DNA from: CAZEAN01 sp964510225
Lineage (GTDB): Bacteria; Planctomycetota; Planctomycetia; Isosphaerales; Isosphaeraceae
DNA length: 51,368 bases
Reading direction: 5' to 3'
Assembly: GCA_964510225.1 (NCBI GenBank)
Contig: CAZEAN010000031.1
Location: 1-51,368, forward strand
How positions within the stretch are numbered: the stretch's first letter is position 1; the number at the start of each line of letters is the position of its first letter. Under the pieces are notes generated by a model. It was not told the DNA's origin, made no database searches, and saw only the letters and a program-made list of their open reading frames with translations. Position numbers and translations under genes: made by a program. This document shows, one piece after another, positions 17,290 to 26,289 of this stretch.

Positions 17290-18294
17290 TTATCGAGTCA
17301 AGGCACGGTACTGGCGGAGCGCCTTCAAGGTCGCGGCCATATCGGGCATCGGATCGGAGACGAGTTCGAGGCGTTCCCCTGTACCGGGATGGTCGAGTTC
17401 GAGGCGGTGGGCGTGAAGTGCCTGTCGACCGAGGAGGACCCGATCAGCGTCCGGAATTACATCACCGCCGATCTCGCCGAGCGTCACCGAGCTACGACCT
17501 GAGTAGAGTTTGTCGGCCAGGATCGGGCAGCCGACGTGGGCGAGATGGACACGGATCTGATGAGTACGTCCCGTCATCGGTTTACACCGAATAAATGCAT
17601 AGCTTTGAAACCGTTCGATCACTTCATAGAAAGTGATCGAGATTTTTCCACCGTCCTCCTCGCGACGGATTGCCATCTTCTCACGGACGGTCGGATGGTG
17701 ACCGATCAATCTTTCAATATAATCAGAATCTCGCTCCGGCGTTCCGTAGACGATTGCTAGGTATTCTTTATGGATCGTCCGCTCTTCGAATTGGCGGGCA
17801 AGTCTTGCGTGTGACGCGTCATCTTTGGCGACCAGGATTAATCCGGAGGTGTCGCGGTCGAGTCGGTGGACGATCCCCGGTCGGTGTTCACCAGAGACTT
17901 TCGAGAGCGAATCGAATCGGAATTGGAGCGCGTTAACCAAGGTCCCTTGCCAATTCCCCTTTGCGGGGTGGACCACCATCCCCGGCGGTTTGTCCACAAC
18001 AAGAAAATAGTCGTCCTCGTAGACGATTGAAAGCGGGATATCTTCGGGCTGGGGGAGTTCGTGCGTAAGCTCTGGGAGCCAGACTCGTACGACGTCGGCA
18101 AGCTGGATTCGGTACGACGCTTTGACGACTTGGCCATTGACGAGAACGGCCCCCGCATCAATCACTTTCTGGAAGACCGAGCGCGAATAGTCCGGAAAAC
18201 GGCTGTGGAGATAGTGATCGATTCGCTTCGCGCCCGACCGGGCGCGGACGGTGAATTCAGTCGGCACGGCCGAGAGCGATCGTTCGCGGCTCAT
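17290..18294 (-). CDS. RluD-type ribosomal large subunit pseudouridine synthase
   Basis: This enzyme turns uridines of 23S rRNA (in RluD, helix 69) into pseudouridine. The protein is 334 residues from the ATG at 18294. An S4 RNA-binding domain comes first (KRIDHYLHSRFPDYSRSVFQ). The catalytic domain follows, with the aspartate in GIVHRLDRDTSGLILVAKD; KEYLAIVYG and TGRTHQIRVHL are also conserved. RluC or RluD cannot be told apart with certainty. A GTG at 18324 could add ten residues. The TPR-like membrane protein gene lies 96 bases upstream on the same strand. Confidence 0.92.
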   Translation of the reverse strand: MSRERSLSAVPTEFTVRARSGAKRIDHYLHSRFPDYSRSVFQKVIDAGAVLVNGQVVKASYRIQLADVVRVWLPELTHELPQPEDIPLSIVYEDDYFLVVDKPPGMVVHPAKGNWQGTLVNALQFRFDSLSKVSGEHRPGIVHRLDRDTSGLILVAKDDASHARLARQFEERTIHKEYLAIVYGTPERDSDYIERLIGHHPTVREKMAIRREEDGGKISITFYEVIERFQSYAFIRCKPMTGRTHQIRVHLAHVGCPILADKLYSGRSSVTLGEIGGDVIPDADRVLLGRQALHAHRLELDHPGTGERLELVSDPMPDMAATLKALRQYRALTR

Positions 18295-18390
18295 CGATCT
18301 GTGGGTCCGGATCGAGGTCAGCACGACACAGTCAAGAGTTTGCGACGTCCAAGACGGAATGCCTCAAAGAGAGTCGACAGCATTCTCAGG

Positions 18391-19518
18391 CTATTGGTTC
18401 GGGTCTTCGTTCTTCGTCTCAGGCGAATCGTTTTCGTCTGAAGAGGGTGGGTCTTCGAAGATCACAGGAAGTTCAAGCGTTGATTCTTCCTCCGAAGACT
18501 CTTCTTCGTTCAAGAGTCCGGAGAGAGCTTCATCAACTGGGTCGATCGGCGGAGCAATCTGGAATCCTGGATTCGTCGGATCGAAAGTGCTTCCTGTCGA
18601 TCCTGTTGGCAAAGTCAGGCCACCCAAGGGATCGGAAGGCGGGTCGGCCAAGTAAACATAGAAACTGGCGGCTTGGGGCGTGGACAACTTCTCGGCAAGC
18701 TCTCCGGCGAGTTTACCTTCCGGAGTCTCAGGAAACTTCTCCGCCGTTGTTTCGTATAGCGAGAGCACCTTCTCACGATCGAGTTCGTTGATTGTCTTGA
18801 CCAGGTCGACGGGGAGTGCGTCATCCTGGAATTTCCCGATCGCCTGGTTACGATCATCGGCGCCGAGCGCGAGGCAAGCTTCCGCTGCACGAGCGAAGCC
18901 AAGACTCGCCTGGCGACGGATGCTCTCAGGCCCATCCGAACTCTGGAGTTCCTGATAGATCGCCATGGCTTCGATCAACCGTGTTGCACCCGCTTTCTTC
19001 CCTGTTTCTTCCACTGAATCGGGGAGAGCGTTCAAGGATTCACTGGGATCAGGAATCTGGATCGAACTCTCAAGCAAGAGAAATGACGCATAGCGGAGTA
19101 GAGCCCACTCCGACGCTTCCGTCCCGTCCCATTCAATCTTGGTGGAGATGAACTGAAACTCCCTCAGGCTCCCTTGAAGAGTTCCGTTGAAGTCGAGTGA
19201 CCACTGCGAGCGCGGATCGACCATGACCCCCTCCAGCGAGCCAGCAGTCCCTGATGCCGCGATCAAACCGCTCCACGCCTCCGCGCCAGCCTTCGACGGT
19301 GAAAGCAGGAGCGTAATGGCAGCACCGAGGGCAACCGCAGCTGCGAGAACGATTCCCACGGTGATCCAGAAGCTTGTACCCTGTTCAAGGCCGCGTTGGA
19401 ACCAACGCATCAAGATCGTAGGATCATCATGGGCTTGTTCGTGAACGGCTTCGGTTGTCTCCGCCGTGGCGACTTCGGTATCCGGAATCTGATCTTCAGG
19501 TTTCTTGTCGACAGCCAT
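18391..19518 (-). CDS. Single-pass membrane protein with TPR-like repeats
   Basis: A 375-residue protein of unknown function. Residues 1-48 are polar and probably cytoplasmic. One transmembrane helix lies at about 49-71 (SFWITVGIVLAAAVALGAAI). A helical domain follows, with repeat-like segments such as ASEWALLRYASFLLLESS, ATRLIEAMAIYQELQSS and RRQASLGFARAAEACLALG. This layout recalls YfgM-like TPR proteins, but I cannot assign it firmly. The C-terminus (about 310-375) is strongly acidic and disordered. Planctomycetes often carry proteins of this shape. It is upstream of the rluD-type gene. Confidence 0.75.
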   Translation of the reverse strand: MAVDKKPEDQIPDTEVATAETTEAVHEQAHDDPTILMRWFQRGLEQGTSFWITVGIVLAAAVALGAAITLLLSPSKAGAEAWSGLIAASGTAGSLEGVMVDPRSQWSLDFNGTLQGSLREFQFISTKIEWDGTEASEWALLRYASFLLLESSIQIPDPSESLNALPDSVEETGKKAGATRLIEAMAIYQELQSSDGPESIRRQASLGFARAAEACLALGADDRNQAIGKFQDDALPVDLVKTINELDREKVLSLYETTAEKFPETPEGKLAGELAEKLSTPQAASFYVYLADPPSDPLGGLTLPTGSTGSTFDPTNPGFQIAPPIDPVDEALSGLLNEEESSEEESTLELPVIFEDPPSSDENDSPETKNEDPNQ

Positions 19519-19845
19519 AGTCGGGTCGCCCGTCTCAAATCAAGGAAACAACGTCGATTTCAGGTGTTCGCGTCCACTTAAAAATGATCCTTAACAGTAG
19601 CCTCGATGAATCTCAATGGTCAACCCTGACGATTGTATACTTGCTGATTAGTTGATTGCGTTGGGGGGCCTGTTGTTCCTCTCAACAAATTGGGGTTGTC
19701 GGATCGAACGCTTCAAGTCATTTTGCAATCCTGGTCCGGACCGGTTGGCCCTTCGAAGTCGACAACGTGGTCTCTGAATGATCGGATGCCGGCGAGAGTT
19801 CGTCGGATGCGGATCCCGAGACAAGTCGAAATCGAGGAGTCCCTG

Positions 19846-20451
19846 ATGCCAGTCAAGTCAAAGCCTGTCGTGATTAGACTTATCTGCATCACGGTGAGTT
19901 TACTCGGAACGGGCTGTGCCACGATTCGACCACCTGCGCAGCCGATCCCGAATCCGATTGTGGTCGAAACCTCGGATTTTGAGGTCGCTTGGGATGCGGC
20001 GGTCCATGGACTCGATGAAATCCTTGAGATCGAATCTGAAGACCGACTTGCGCGTGAAATTCGGACATACCCTGAAACCTCGGCGACGATCTTCGAACCC
20101 TGGCGACGGGACACCGTCGGTTTCGAACAACGGTTGGAGTCAACTCTCCAAACCTACCGGAGGTATGCAATCGCATCCGTCGATCCCGTTGCGGGTGGCT
20201 ATGCGATCAAGGTCGAAGCCTACAAGCAGCTTGAGTTTCTTGATCGACCGGAACGGCAGACCGGTGGTGGCGCCTCGTTTCCGCAGGACTTCCCTGTCAG
20301 TCGCTCGCGCGAAATTGTCGGTCCCATCGCCGCACCACTGGGCTGGATCGATCAAGGCCCCGATGTTCTCCTTGAGCAGCGGATCTTAAGGAAGATCCGT
20401 GACGAGGTCCTCGGGGATACGCCGAAAGTTCGGACGATTCGTCCCAAATGA
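19846..20451 (+). CDS. Putative lipoprotein
   Basis: A 201-residue exported protein of unknown function. From the ATG at 19846 it has a signal sequence ending in a lipobox, VSLLGTGCATIRP, so it is probably lipid-anchored. GAGGAG lies seven bases before this ATG and fixes the start; the open frame extends 156 bases further upstream, but that part has no signal. The mature part has a Pro-rich start, a VVETSDFEVAWDAAVHGLDEIL segment typical of planctomycete lipoproteins, and a tail of charged residues. TATACT at 19636-19641 may be its -10 element, but no matching -35 is present. Confidence 0.72.
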   Translation: MPVKSKPVVIRLICITVSLLGTGCATIRPPAQPIPNPIVVETSDFEVAWDAAVHGLDEILEIESEDRLAREIRTYPETSATIFEPWRRDTVGFEQRLESTLQTYRRYAIASVDPVAGGYAIKVEAYKQLEFLDRPERQTGGGASFPQDFPVSRSREIVGPIAAPLGWIDQGPDVLLEQRILRKIRDEVLGDTPKVRTIRPK

Positions 20452-20478
20452 TCAATTGGAAAGAGGATGCAGGCAGAT

Positions 20479-21642
20479 TTAAGAGGTCGATCCCAACCCA
20501 ACCGCAAGGCCATAGTAAACCTCGACCGCACGCTCTAGTTGCTCGACTTCGATCCACTCGTCTTTAGTGTGAGCCTGGGCAATATCGCCGGGACCAAGGA
20601 CGATCGACGGTATCCCAGCTGCGGCGAGTGGCCCGGCATCGGTTCCAAAGGGGACGGATTCGATCTGAGTTTCTTTCCCAAGAATCGGTGTCAAGGTCTG
20701 GCTGACCTGATCGAGCCAGGGTCGCGAAAGTTTTGGACTCAAGGCCGGCATTCGGACCCAGGGCATGCCAAACTCGACCTCAAAAGGGAGTTGAGCATTA
20801 ATCCGTCTTAGGAGTTCCTCACGGACGGTGTCGGGAGCTTCGCCCGGAATTACCCGACGGTCAATCTGCACCTCAGCGTAATCAGGGACGATGTTGACGC
20901 TTTGGCCACCTTCGATCCGACCGACCGAGAGGGTCGGTGTTCCGAGGATTGGGTCAGGTTCACTCCTCAAGAGTCGCTCGGCTTCAAGTTCAAGTTGTTC
21001 GAGGACTCTTGCCATCCGATAGATCGCATTAATGCCGTCCGAAGGTCGCGAGCTATGGCACGCCTTACCGCGGGTGATCGCCTTCCAGCGAACCGCACCT
21101 TTGTGTGCGTTGACGATCTGAAGCATCGTCGGCTCGGCAACAATCGCCAGATCGACTTCCAGCCCCATCGCACCGAGGGCAGAGGAACCTCGGTGGGTGT
21201 ATTCCTCGTCCACGGTACAGGCAAGGAGAATGTTTGCACTGCCTTGAGGACGTTCGCGGACAAGTCGTTCGAACGCGGAGAGCATGGCCGCCATGCTCCC
21301 CTTCACGTCACTTGCGCCGCGACCAAAGAGCTTGCCGCCCTCGATCTGGGGTGAGAAGGGATCGATCGTCATCCCTTCGACTGGTACCGTATCTTGATGG
21401 ACATCCCAGAGGAGTGTCCGTTGCGCTCCCGGACATTCAAAGGAAGCGATCAGATTGTCACGACCAGGCAAGACCGTAATTCGTTTGTAGGGCACCCCGA
21501 GGCGTTGGAAAAAGGAATCGAGATAGTCGGTGACCCGGCCCTCAAGATAAGGAGCTTTGGCTCCAGTCTCCCTACCCATCGGGTTCACACTGGGCAGCGC
21601 GATCAAGTCTTGCAGATAGTTTAGAGCGCTTGCCGTCGACAC
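20479..21642 (-). CDS. M20-family amidohydrolase (ArgE/DapE-type deacylase)
   Basis: A dinuclear-metal deacylase of 387 residues. Metal and catalytic residues are at the expected places: His82 in WDVHQDTVP, Asp112 in GRGASDVKGSMAAM, the catalytic Glu146-Glu147 in CTVDEEYTHRG, and a histidine in GDIAQAHTKDEWI near the end. The dimerisation domain lies at about 185-290. It could be acetylornithine deacetylase, succinyl-diaminopimelate desuccinylase or a relative with another substrate; sequence alone does not decide. The elongation factor P gene lies 42 bases upstream on the same strand, so the two may be co-transcribed. Confidence 0.9.
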   Translation of the reverse strand: MSTASALNYLQDLIALPSVNPMGRETGAKAPYLEGRVTDYLDSFFQRLGVPYKRITVLPGRDNLIASFECPGAQRTLLWDVHQDTVPVEGMTIDPFSPQIEGGKLFGRGASDVKGSMAAMLSAFERLVRERPQGSANILLACTVDEEYTHRGSSALGAMGLEVDLAIVAEPTMLQIVNAHKGAVRWKAITRGKACHSSRPSDGINAIYRMARVLEQLELEAERLLRSEPDPILGTPTLSVGRIEGGQSVNIVPDYAEVQIDRRVIPGEAPDTVREELLRRINAQLPFEVEFGMPWVRMPALSPKLSRPWLDQVSQTLTPILGKETQIESVPFGTDAGPLAAAGIPSIVLGPGDIAQAHTKDEWIEVEQLERAVEVYYGLAVGLGSTS

Positions 21643-21684
21643 CGCATTGGTTCCATTTGGGAGGATCGATGGGGATCGACCGCG

Positions 21685-22251
21685 TTACTTTACTCGTTCG
21701 ACGTACTTACCATCTCTGGTGTCGACCCTGATTTTCTCCCCAGGTTCAATAAAGGGGGGAACGGAAACCTGAAACCCCGTTTCGGTGGTGGCGTCTTTGT
21801 ATTGATTCGTCGCGGTCGCCCCTTTGATTGCGGGGGGGGTGTCGGTGATCTCCAATTCAACGATGTCGGGAGGAGCAACCGAGACCGGCTTCTCGTCAAC
21901 ATAACGAACGCTCACCTTAGCGTTTGGCAATAAGAACTTCATGATGTCACCGACCATGTCGATCGGGAAGCTGATCTGGTCGAACGTCGTCGTATCCATG
22001 AAGATGTGTTCGTCATCGCCTTGAGAGTAGAGGTATTCGAACTCTTTAGACTCGACGAATGGGACTTCGACCTGGTCGACGGAGCGGAAACGCTTGTCGA
22101 TGATCGTCCCGGTCTTCATGTTCTTCAACTTCGCTTGCACCATCGCGCGGAGGTTGCCCGGAGTATGGTGGTAGAAGTCATGGACAACGAAATTCTGGCC
22201 ATCCATGGTGATGACCATTCCCTTCCGGATGTCGTTCGCTTTGACGTTCAT
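21685..22251 (-). CDS. efp: Elongation factor P with asparagine at the modified-residue position
   Basis: EF-P helps ribosomes through runs of proline. The 188-residue protein is full length with three beta-barrel domains: the KOW-like N-terminal domain, the OB domain (VRYVDEKPVSVAPP, VELEITDTPP) and the C-terminal domain ending VDTRDGKYVERV. The tip loop of domain I reads HTPGNLRAMV. Aligned without gaps to the usual KPGKGQAF, the residue that is lysine or arginine in well-studied EF-Ps (position 34 there) is Asn33 here. So the usual lysinylation, rhamnosylation or 5-aminopentanol changes cannot take place on this residue. The rest of the protein looks normal. Confidence 0.95.
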   Translation of the reverse strand: MNVKANDIRKGMVITMDGQNFVVHDFYHHTPGNLRAMVQAKLKNMKTGTIIDKRFRSVDQVEVPFVESKEFEYLYSQGDDEHIFMDTTTFDQISFPIDMVGDIMKFLLPNAKVSVRYVDEKPVSVAPPDIVELEITDTPPAIKGATATNQYKDATTETGFQVSVPPFIEPGEKIRVDTRDGKYVERVK

Positions 22252-22673
22252 GGTGTTGCGTTCACGATGCGAAGAGAGGATCGAGGATCAAAACTCACTA
22301 AGAAGTCACGACCTGTGGTGATGTTTGGAGGGTAACCGAGGCGACAGAGACTCGCCAGACCAGTTTCCATTCCCGGACCCCCGGGAGATGAACCGAGTAC
22401 TTCAGAGATTTGAATTGGCCCGGATCCCGAGCAGGCCTCCTCCTTGTGTATCTGACGGTGAGATCCATCCCGAGCAAGACTCCTTAAGATAGGGGTCTCG
22501 GCCGTGGCTCCCTGGGGAATCAGCAAAAATCAGGCCCCGAGATCCATCGCGAAGCCTCCGATGATAATACGTAAATGAGTATTGAAGATTAGGGCTTCAG
22601 CGAGGATGTGGAGTCGATTGCTTGAGATCGTTGGATGAATTTTCGACAACGCTCATACAATCGCTCGTCCGAG
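22252..22673. other. Intergenic region without a recognised feature
   Basis: These 422 bases lie between efp and the SDR gene, both on the minus strand. They should hold the efp promoter and the end of the ExbB-to-SDR transcript. I see no tRNA, no strong hairpin and no gene-like frame. Confidence 0.5.
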
Positions 22674-23381
22674 TTATTGTCCGGGGACCGTAACTGGCTT
22701 ACCGTTTTCTGCGGGACCCAGTGAGAGGAGAAACGGAACAGCGGCCTCGGCCCACTCCATTGGCTGAAGGTAGGAAGCCGCTGCGGAACCAAAGCAGCTC
22801 CGAAGCATCGGAGTATCGATCACACCAGGATTGACGGGCACCGCCGCAAGCCCGGGTGGGAGTTCGCTTCCGAGCGATCGTGTCAAACCTTCGATCGCCC
22901 ATTTCGAGGCGCAGTAGGGGGCGACTTCGGGGGACGTGGAGCGCCCCCAGTAGCTACTGAAATTCACGATGACTCCAGAACCACGCTCGATCATCGACGG
23001 TAAGAACGCTTGGATGACGTGAATCACACCTTTAATATTGACATCAATGAGCTGATTGATCTCTCTTGCATCGAGTTCCCAGAGTCGTGCGTTCCGATTC
23101 ATTAACGCGGCATTGTTAATGAGGAGATCAGGCGTACCGAAATCATCAAGGACGAGGGTGGCCCAGCGTCGGACTTCCGACGCGATCGAGACATCGACGA
23201 CATCGAAGCGGTGGGAAGCCGGGTATGAGTCGTTGAGTGCGTTGATGGCATTCGCTGAGCGTCCACAGCCGGCGACTCGATGACCGAGCCGGATAAAGCC
23301 CTCGGTCATCGCTCGGCCGAGTCCTCGGGTAACTCCACTGAGGACGATCTGCTTGGGTTGTTTGGTGGATTTCACAGTCAT
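22674..23381 (-). CDS. Short-chain dehydrogenase/reductase
   Basis: A classical SDR of about 235 residues that uses NAD(P)H; its substrate is unknown. The cofactor motif TGxxxGxG appears as SGVTRGLGRAM. The NNAA motif is in PDLLINNAALMNRN, the catalytic Ser in IVNFSSYWG, and YCASKWAIEGL holds the YxxxK pair. Early in the cofactor site a Cys-Gly-Arg (GCGRS) hints at NADP preference. The gene starts nine bases after the VWA gene stop, so it is probably the last gene of that operon, though its role there is not obvious. The start is the ATG at 23381; a TTG is directly before it. Confidence 0.9.
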   Translation of the reverse strand: MTVKSTKQPKQIVLSGVTRGLGRAMTEGFIRLGHRVAGCGRSANAINALNDSYPASHRFDVVDVSIASEVRRWATLVLDDFGTPDLLINNAALMNRNARLWELDAREINQLIDVNIKGVIHVIQAFLPSMIERGSGVIVNFSSYWGRSTSPEVAPYCASKWAIEGLTRSLGSELPPGLAAVPVNPGVIDTPMLRSCFGSAAASYLQPMEWAEAAVPFLLSLGPAENGKPVTVPGQ

Positions 23382-23390
23382 CAACCCATG

Positions 23391-24413
23391 TCAATGATTC
23401 GAAAAGCGGCCACGTGAGAACAACGTGAGGTCCACATAACGATAAGAGCCGCCCGTTGAAGTCGCGAGGGTTCGGAGCGGGACCACCACACCGAGGTCAG
23501 GACCGAGTCCAAACTCGATCGCTTGGATCCGGATCGGTCCCGCGGCGCGAATCAGTTTCTCTGCTTCCCAATCCTGCATCCGGTCGGCATCGGTCAAAAA
23601 AAAGATCACCTCCGGCTTGAGATCAATCCCTGCAAGCAGCGCATCGACGTGATTGGTCGCACCATCGGCAACGATCTCTTGGAGTGTGCGTTCGAGTCTT
23701 CCCTTGTTGTTCAGGGTCGCTGACATCAGGCTGGTGACACCGGTTGGATCGGGAAAGCCGATAATCTTCTCGTTGTAAAAGAGAACGCCAAAGTCGGCTT
23801 CGGGGGGGAGTTGCTCTAGACTTGCGAGTAGCTCACGTTTCGCGAGGTTAATCGCGCCCCGATTGTTCATACTGTGAGATCGATCGATCACATAGAGGAA
23901 CGATTGCGCCCGTTCTTTGGTTCCAAAAAATTCGGTCCCGGCACCAATACCTGGTCCTTGGCCTCCATCTGAACCTCCTCCAGAACCGCCGCCGCCACCG
24001 AGTCCAGGACCAGGTAAGACGCCGAGTCCAGGCGCATCGGGGAGCGGAAGAGGTTCCGTTGAGCTTGATGCTGCCATCGGAACGGGGAGGATGTCTTCAA
24101 TCAACGACTCGGCGAGTGCGTCAGAGGCAACCGGAGTTCCCGCCCCGCCGAGTCGTTCCATCTCTTCGGGGGTCAACGTCCCACCAATCTCCCCAGGGCC
24201 CCCACCGGGTTGGACTGCCACGGTCCGGTTGTCGACGGGGTCGAGTGCACCAACGATCACCGAAGGGGAACGCGTGGTGTCATCTCCCGGAAACACTCGC
24301 GCTAGGACCACAAACGAGCCCAGGAAAAGCAAGAGCCCATGAAATGCTGCCGAGCTGAGGAGCGACCGCGGATCCGTCAGCGGCGATTGAGCGAGAAGTT
24401 TGGTATTCGACAT
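23391..24413 (-). CDS. Membrane-anchored VWA-domain protein
   Basis: A 340-residue protein. A transmembrane segment lies at about 23-42 (AFHGLLLFLGSFVVLARVF). A low-complexity stretch rich in Gly and Pro follows (GPGLGGGGGSGGGSDGG and neighbours). Then comes a von Willebrand factor A domain from about residue 165, with the metal-site motif DxSxS in FLYVIDRSHSMNNRGA and a later T and D (GATNHVDALL, FFLTDADRM). It should bind protein partners via Mg2+ outside the cytoplasm. In planctomycetes VWA genes often lie in ExbB/ExbD clusters, as here. The protein has no TonB-like C-terminus, so it is not TonB itself. Confidence 0.85.
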   Translation of the reverse strand: MSNTKLLAQSPLTDPRSLLSSAAFHGLLLFLGSFVVLARVFPGDDTTRSPSVIVGALDPVDNRTVAVQPGGGPGEIGGTLTPEEMERLGGAGTPVASDALAESLIEDILPVPMAASSSTEPLPLPDAPGLGVLPGPGLGGGGGSGGGSDGGQGPGIGAGTEFFGTKERAQSFLYVIDRSHSMNNRGAINLAKRELLASLEQLPPEADFGVLFYNEKIIGFPDPTGVTSLMSATLNNKGRLERTLQEIVADGATNHVDALLAGIDLKPEVIFFLTDADRMQDWEAEKLIRAAGPIRIQAIEFGLGPDLGVVVPLRTLATSTGGSYRYVDLTLFSRGRFSNH

Positions 24414-24480
24414 GGTTCGACTCGTCCCTCAACACCGGCGCGGGCTGGATCTTCAGAGTGACTCAAGAGCGGGGCGTTCA

Positions 24481-25209
24481 TCAAGTCGAGGGTTTGGAAT
24501 CGGCTCGTGTTGTGTCCGTGCTTATCTGATCAATAAAGACGGGCCGAGGATCGTGGTCGTTGGGACGTTGATCTTCGGCGAGAAGCGACCGTCGTCGTCT
24601 CTGAGGACGAAGGAGCAAGACCCGGGCAAGGGTGGAACAGACGAGCAAGACCGCAATGAGTCCGAGGAGCCAGTCAAATTCGTTCAAGAGGCTGGACGTA
24701 GACTCAGAGCGATCTTGGTCGCTTGCCTTGATCAGTCGCGGTGGCTCTGGCCCAACCAGTAATGGAGCGACCCGGGATTGGTCGGCGTCGTACTGAATCC
24801 GTCCGAGCGACGTCCCTGTAAAATGGACGAGTCGGCCTAGCGGAATCTGATCTCCGGATCTAGGTTTGGGATAGACCAGACAGGTCAGATTTCCCTGACT
24901 GGAGGCAATCCAGAGTTCAACGAGTGGAGGCAACTCACCGATTGCCTCCTGTCGAAATCGCCGCCTCGGGATTCCTTCAATTCTGAGCTGACGCCCCAGA
25001 AATTCGTCAGGGTTTTCCCAGAGGTCTCGGAAACGGACGAGAGGCGGAGCCTCGGAGGGATCGAGGGGCTGCAATGCCTCTTGATACGCGTTGATGTTGC
25101 GGATCGTAAGTGAGTCAACATCGTCTGCTCTTACAATTGAAGGAACGATCAAAATTAAGAAAAGAATCGATCCTACACGTATCCAGACTCCCGGTCTTGG
25201 TGATCGCAT
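24481..25209 (-). CDS. Membrane protein of unknown function in the ExbB/ExbD operon
   Basis: A 242-residue protein I do not recognise. It has a signal peptide or anchor (RVGSILFLILIVPSIVRA, cleavage likely before DDVD). A soluble region follows, with LVRFRDLWENPDEFLGRQLRIEG and WIASSQGNLTCLVYPK, which resembles the DUF4131/OB-like modules that mention 'frdl..np..y.G..v.i.G'. A second hydrophobic segment near residue 175 (LLGLIAVLLVCSTLARVLLL) is followed by a cytoplasmic tail rich in Arg. Its ATG overlaps the stop of the second exbD by one base (TGATG), so it is translationally coupled and part of the same operon. Confidence 0.72.
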   Translation of the reverse strand: MRSPRPGVWIRVGSILFLILIVPSIVRADDVDSLTIRNINAYQEALQPLDPSEAPPLVRFRDLWENPDEFLGRQLRIEGIPRRRFRQEAIGELPPLVELWIASSQGNLTCLVYPKPRSGDQIPLGRLVHFTGTSLGRIQYDADQSRVAPLLVGPEPPRLIKASDQDRSESTSSLLNEFDWLLGLIAVLLVCSTLARVLLLRPQRRRRSLLAEDQRPNDHDPRPVFIDQISTDTTRADSKPST

Positions 25210-25727
25210 CAGTTAGCTCCAATTCCGGGTGCAGCACCGCTGAGCATGATTGACTCGATCCCGGCAGCGGAGCAGGCAACGATCAGCTTTGCTGCTGCAT
25301 CATAGCTCAGTCGATCGTCCGCAATCAGGCGGATCGCAATTGGTTCACCAACGAGTTGCTCTCGATAGGCCCTCAGTCTCGCGGTGAGTTCGGCTGGGCT
25401 GGGAACTTCAGACCCCTGAAGCTCGATTAGCGTAAGGTCCCCCAACTCATCAGATATTGCGCGGACGACAAGATCGGTTTCGAGATCGCTATTGAAGGTG
25501 AGACCGCTCCGAGCGCTATTGTCTCCAGCCGGAGAGGTTGCAAGTACGGCCGGGCTCGCCGGTAAGTAGAGATCGATCCGTGACTCATTGGAAGGAGCCT
25601 GAAAGGTCAGGATGAAAAAGGCCAAGAGCTGGAACGACATGTCGAGCATCGGTGCGACCGGAAACTCGACCGTTTCCGGTGGTCCTTGGTCTCGTGCTCG
25701 AGGACGATTCGAGGCAGACCGTCGCAT
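25209..25727 (-). CDS. ExbD/TolR-type biopolymer transport protein (second copy)
   Basis: A 172-residue protein with one N-terminal transmembrane helix. The proton-path aspartate is in FPVAPMLDMSFQLLAFF. The periplasmic domain is about 130 residues (LRAYREQLVGEPIAIRLIADDRLSYDAAAKLI), ending AGIESIMLSGAAPG. It differs clearly from the copy just upstream (25731-26204), so it is not a recent tandem duplicate. Together with the ExbB-like protein it should form an ion-driven motor in the inner membrane. The gap to the upstream exbD is only three bases. Confidence 0.9.
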   Translation of the reverse strand: MRRSASNRPRARDQGPPETVEFPVAPMLDMSFQLLAFFILTFQAPSNESRIDLYLPASPAVLATSPAGDNSARSGLTFNSDLETDLVVRAISDELGDLTLIELQGSEVPSPAELTARLRAYREQLVGEPIAIRLIADDRLSYDAAAKLIVACSAAGIESIMLSGAAPGIGAN

Positions 25728-25730
25728 GGT

Positions 25731-26204
25731 TTACGGTGTCTCCCGACGCTGGACGACCAAGCTGAACCGGGCGAATCCCACCTCTTGTGCCGTTGCCAGC
25801 ATCGACCGGACATCCCCGAACGTCGCCGTCCGGTCAGCCCGGACGATGATCCGCGTCGGGAGCTCTTCAATCCCAATTCCAAGTGTTGTTGCGCCTCGGA
25901 ATCGGATTGAAGCTTGGTCTTGCCACCATTGTCGAGCTTGATCGCCGCGGAGAGCGCGATTACCGACAACGAGATCTCCCGACTCGTCGATTGTTACCAC
26001 GATTGCTTCGTCGAGAAGTTCCGGGCCGGGGAGTGCCGCAGGCGTCACCGGGAGTCGGACATCGCGCTCAGCCGCTTCAATCTTGGTTCCGAAGTGGACC
26101 AGCATCATGAAGAACGTGATTAACTGAAGAACGACGTCAAGCAGCGGTGTGAGGTTGAGTTCGAGATGATTGAGATTCGCTCGGCGTCGATGTTCACTTG
26201 GCAT
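25731..26204 (-). CDS. ExbD/TolR-type biopolymer transport protein (first copy)
   Basis: From the ATG at 26204 this is 157 residues. The aspartate of the membrane helix lies in LNLTPLLDVVLQLITFF. The periplasmic part ends TARIIVRADR-like, as TRIIVRADRTATFGDVRSML, a strong ExbD/TolR signature. An upstream ATG at 26246 would add 14 polar residues; I prefer 26204 since MPSEHRRRANLNHLELNLTP is the usual start of the family. AGGTG lies 11 bases before it. It stands between the ExbB-like gene (85 bases upstream) and the second exbD. Confidence 0.9.
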   Translation of the reverse strand: MPSEHRRRANLNHLELNLTPLLDVVLQLITFFMMLVHFGTKIEAAERDVRLPVTPAALPGPELLDEAIVVTIDESGDLVVGNRALRGDQARQWWQDQASIRFRGATTLGIGIEELPTRIIVRADRTATFGDVRSMLATAQEVGFARFSLVVQRRETP

Positions 26205-26289
26205 CGTAGTTTGATCACCTCGTAGTTTGATTACTTCGTGTTGCACCGCTCCGATGTCATCAAGCTAAAGCTAACGACCAGGTCGTAGC

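Noticed and set aside
23391..24413. VWA protein as a TonB replacement by sequence
   Set aside because: The Gly/Pro-rich linker suggested TonB at first, but the C-terminus is a clear VWA domain and not a TonB fold.
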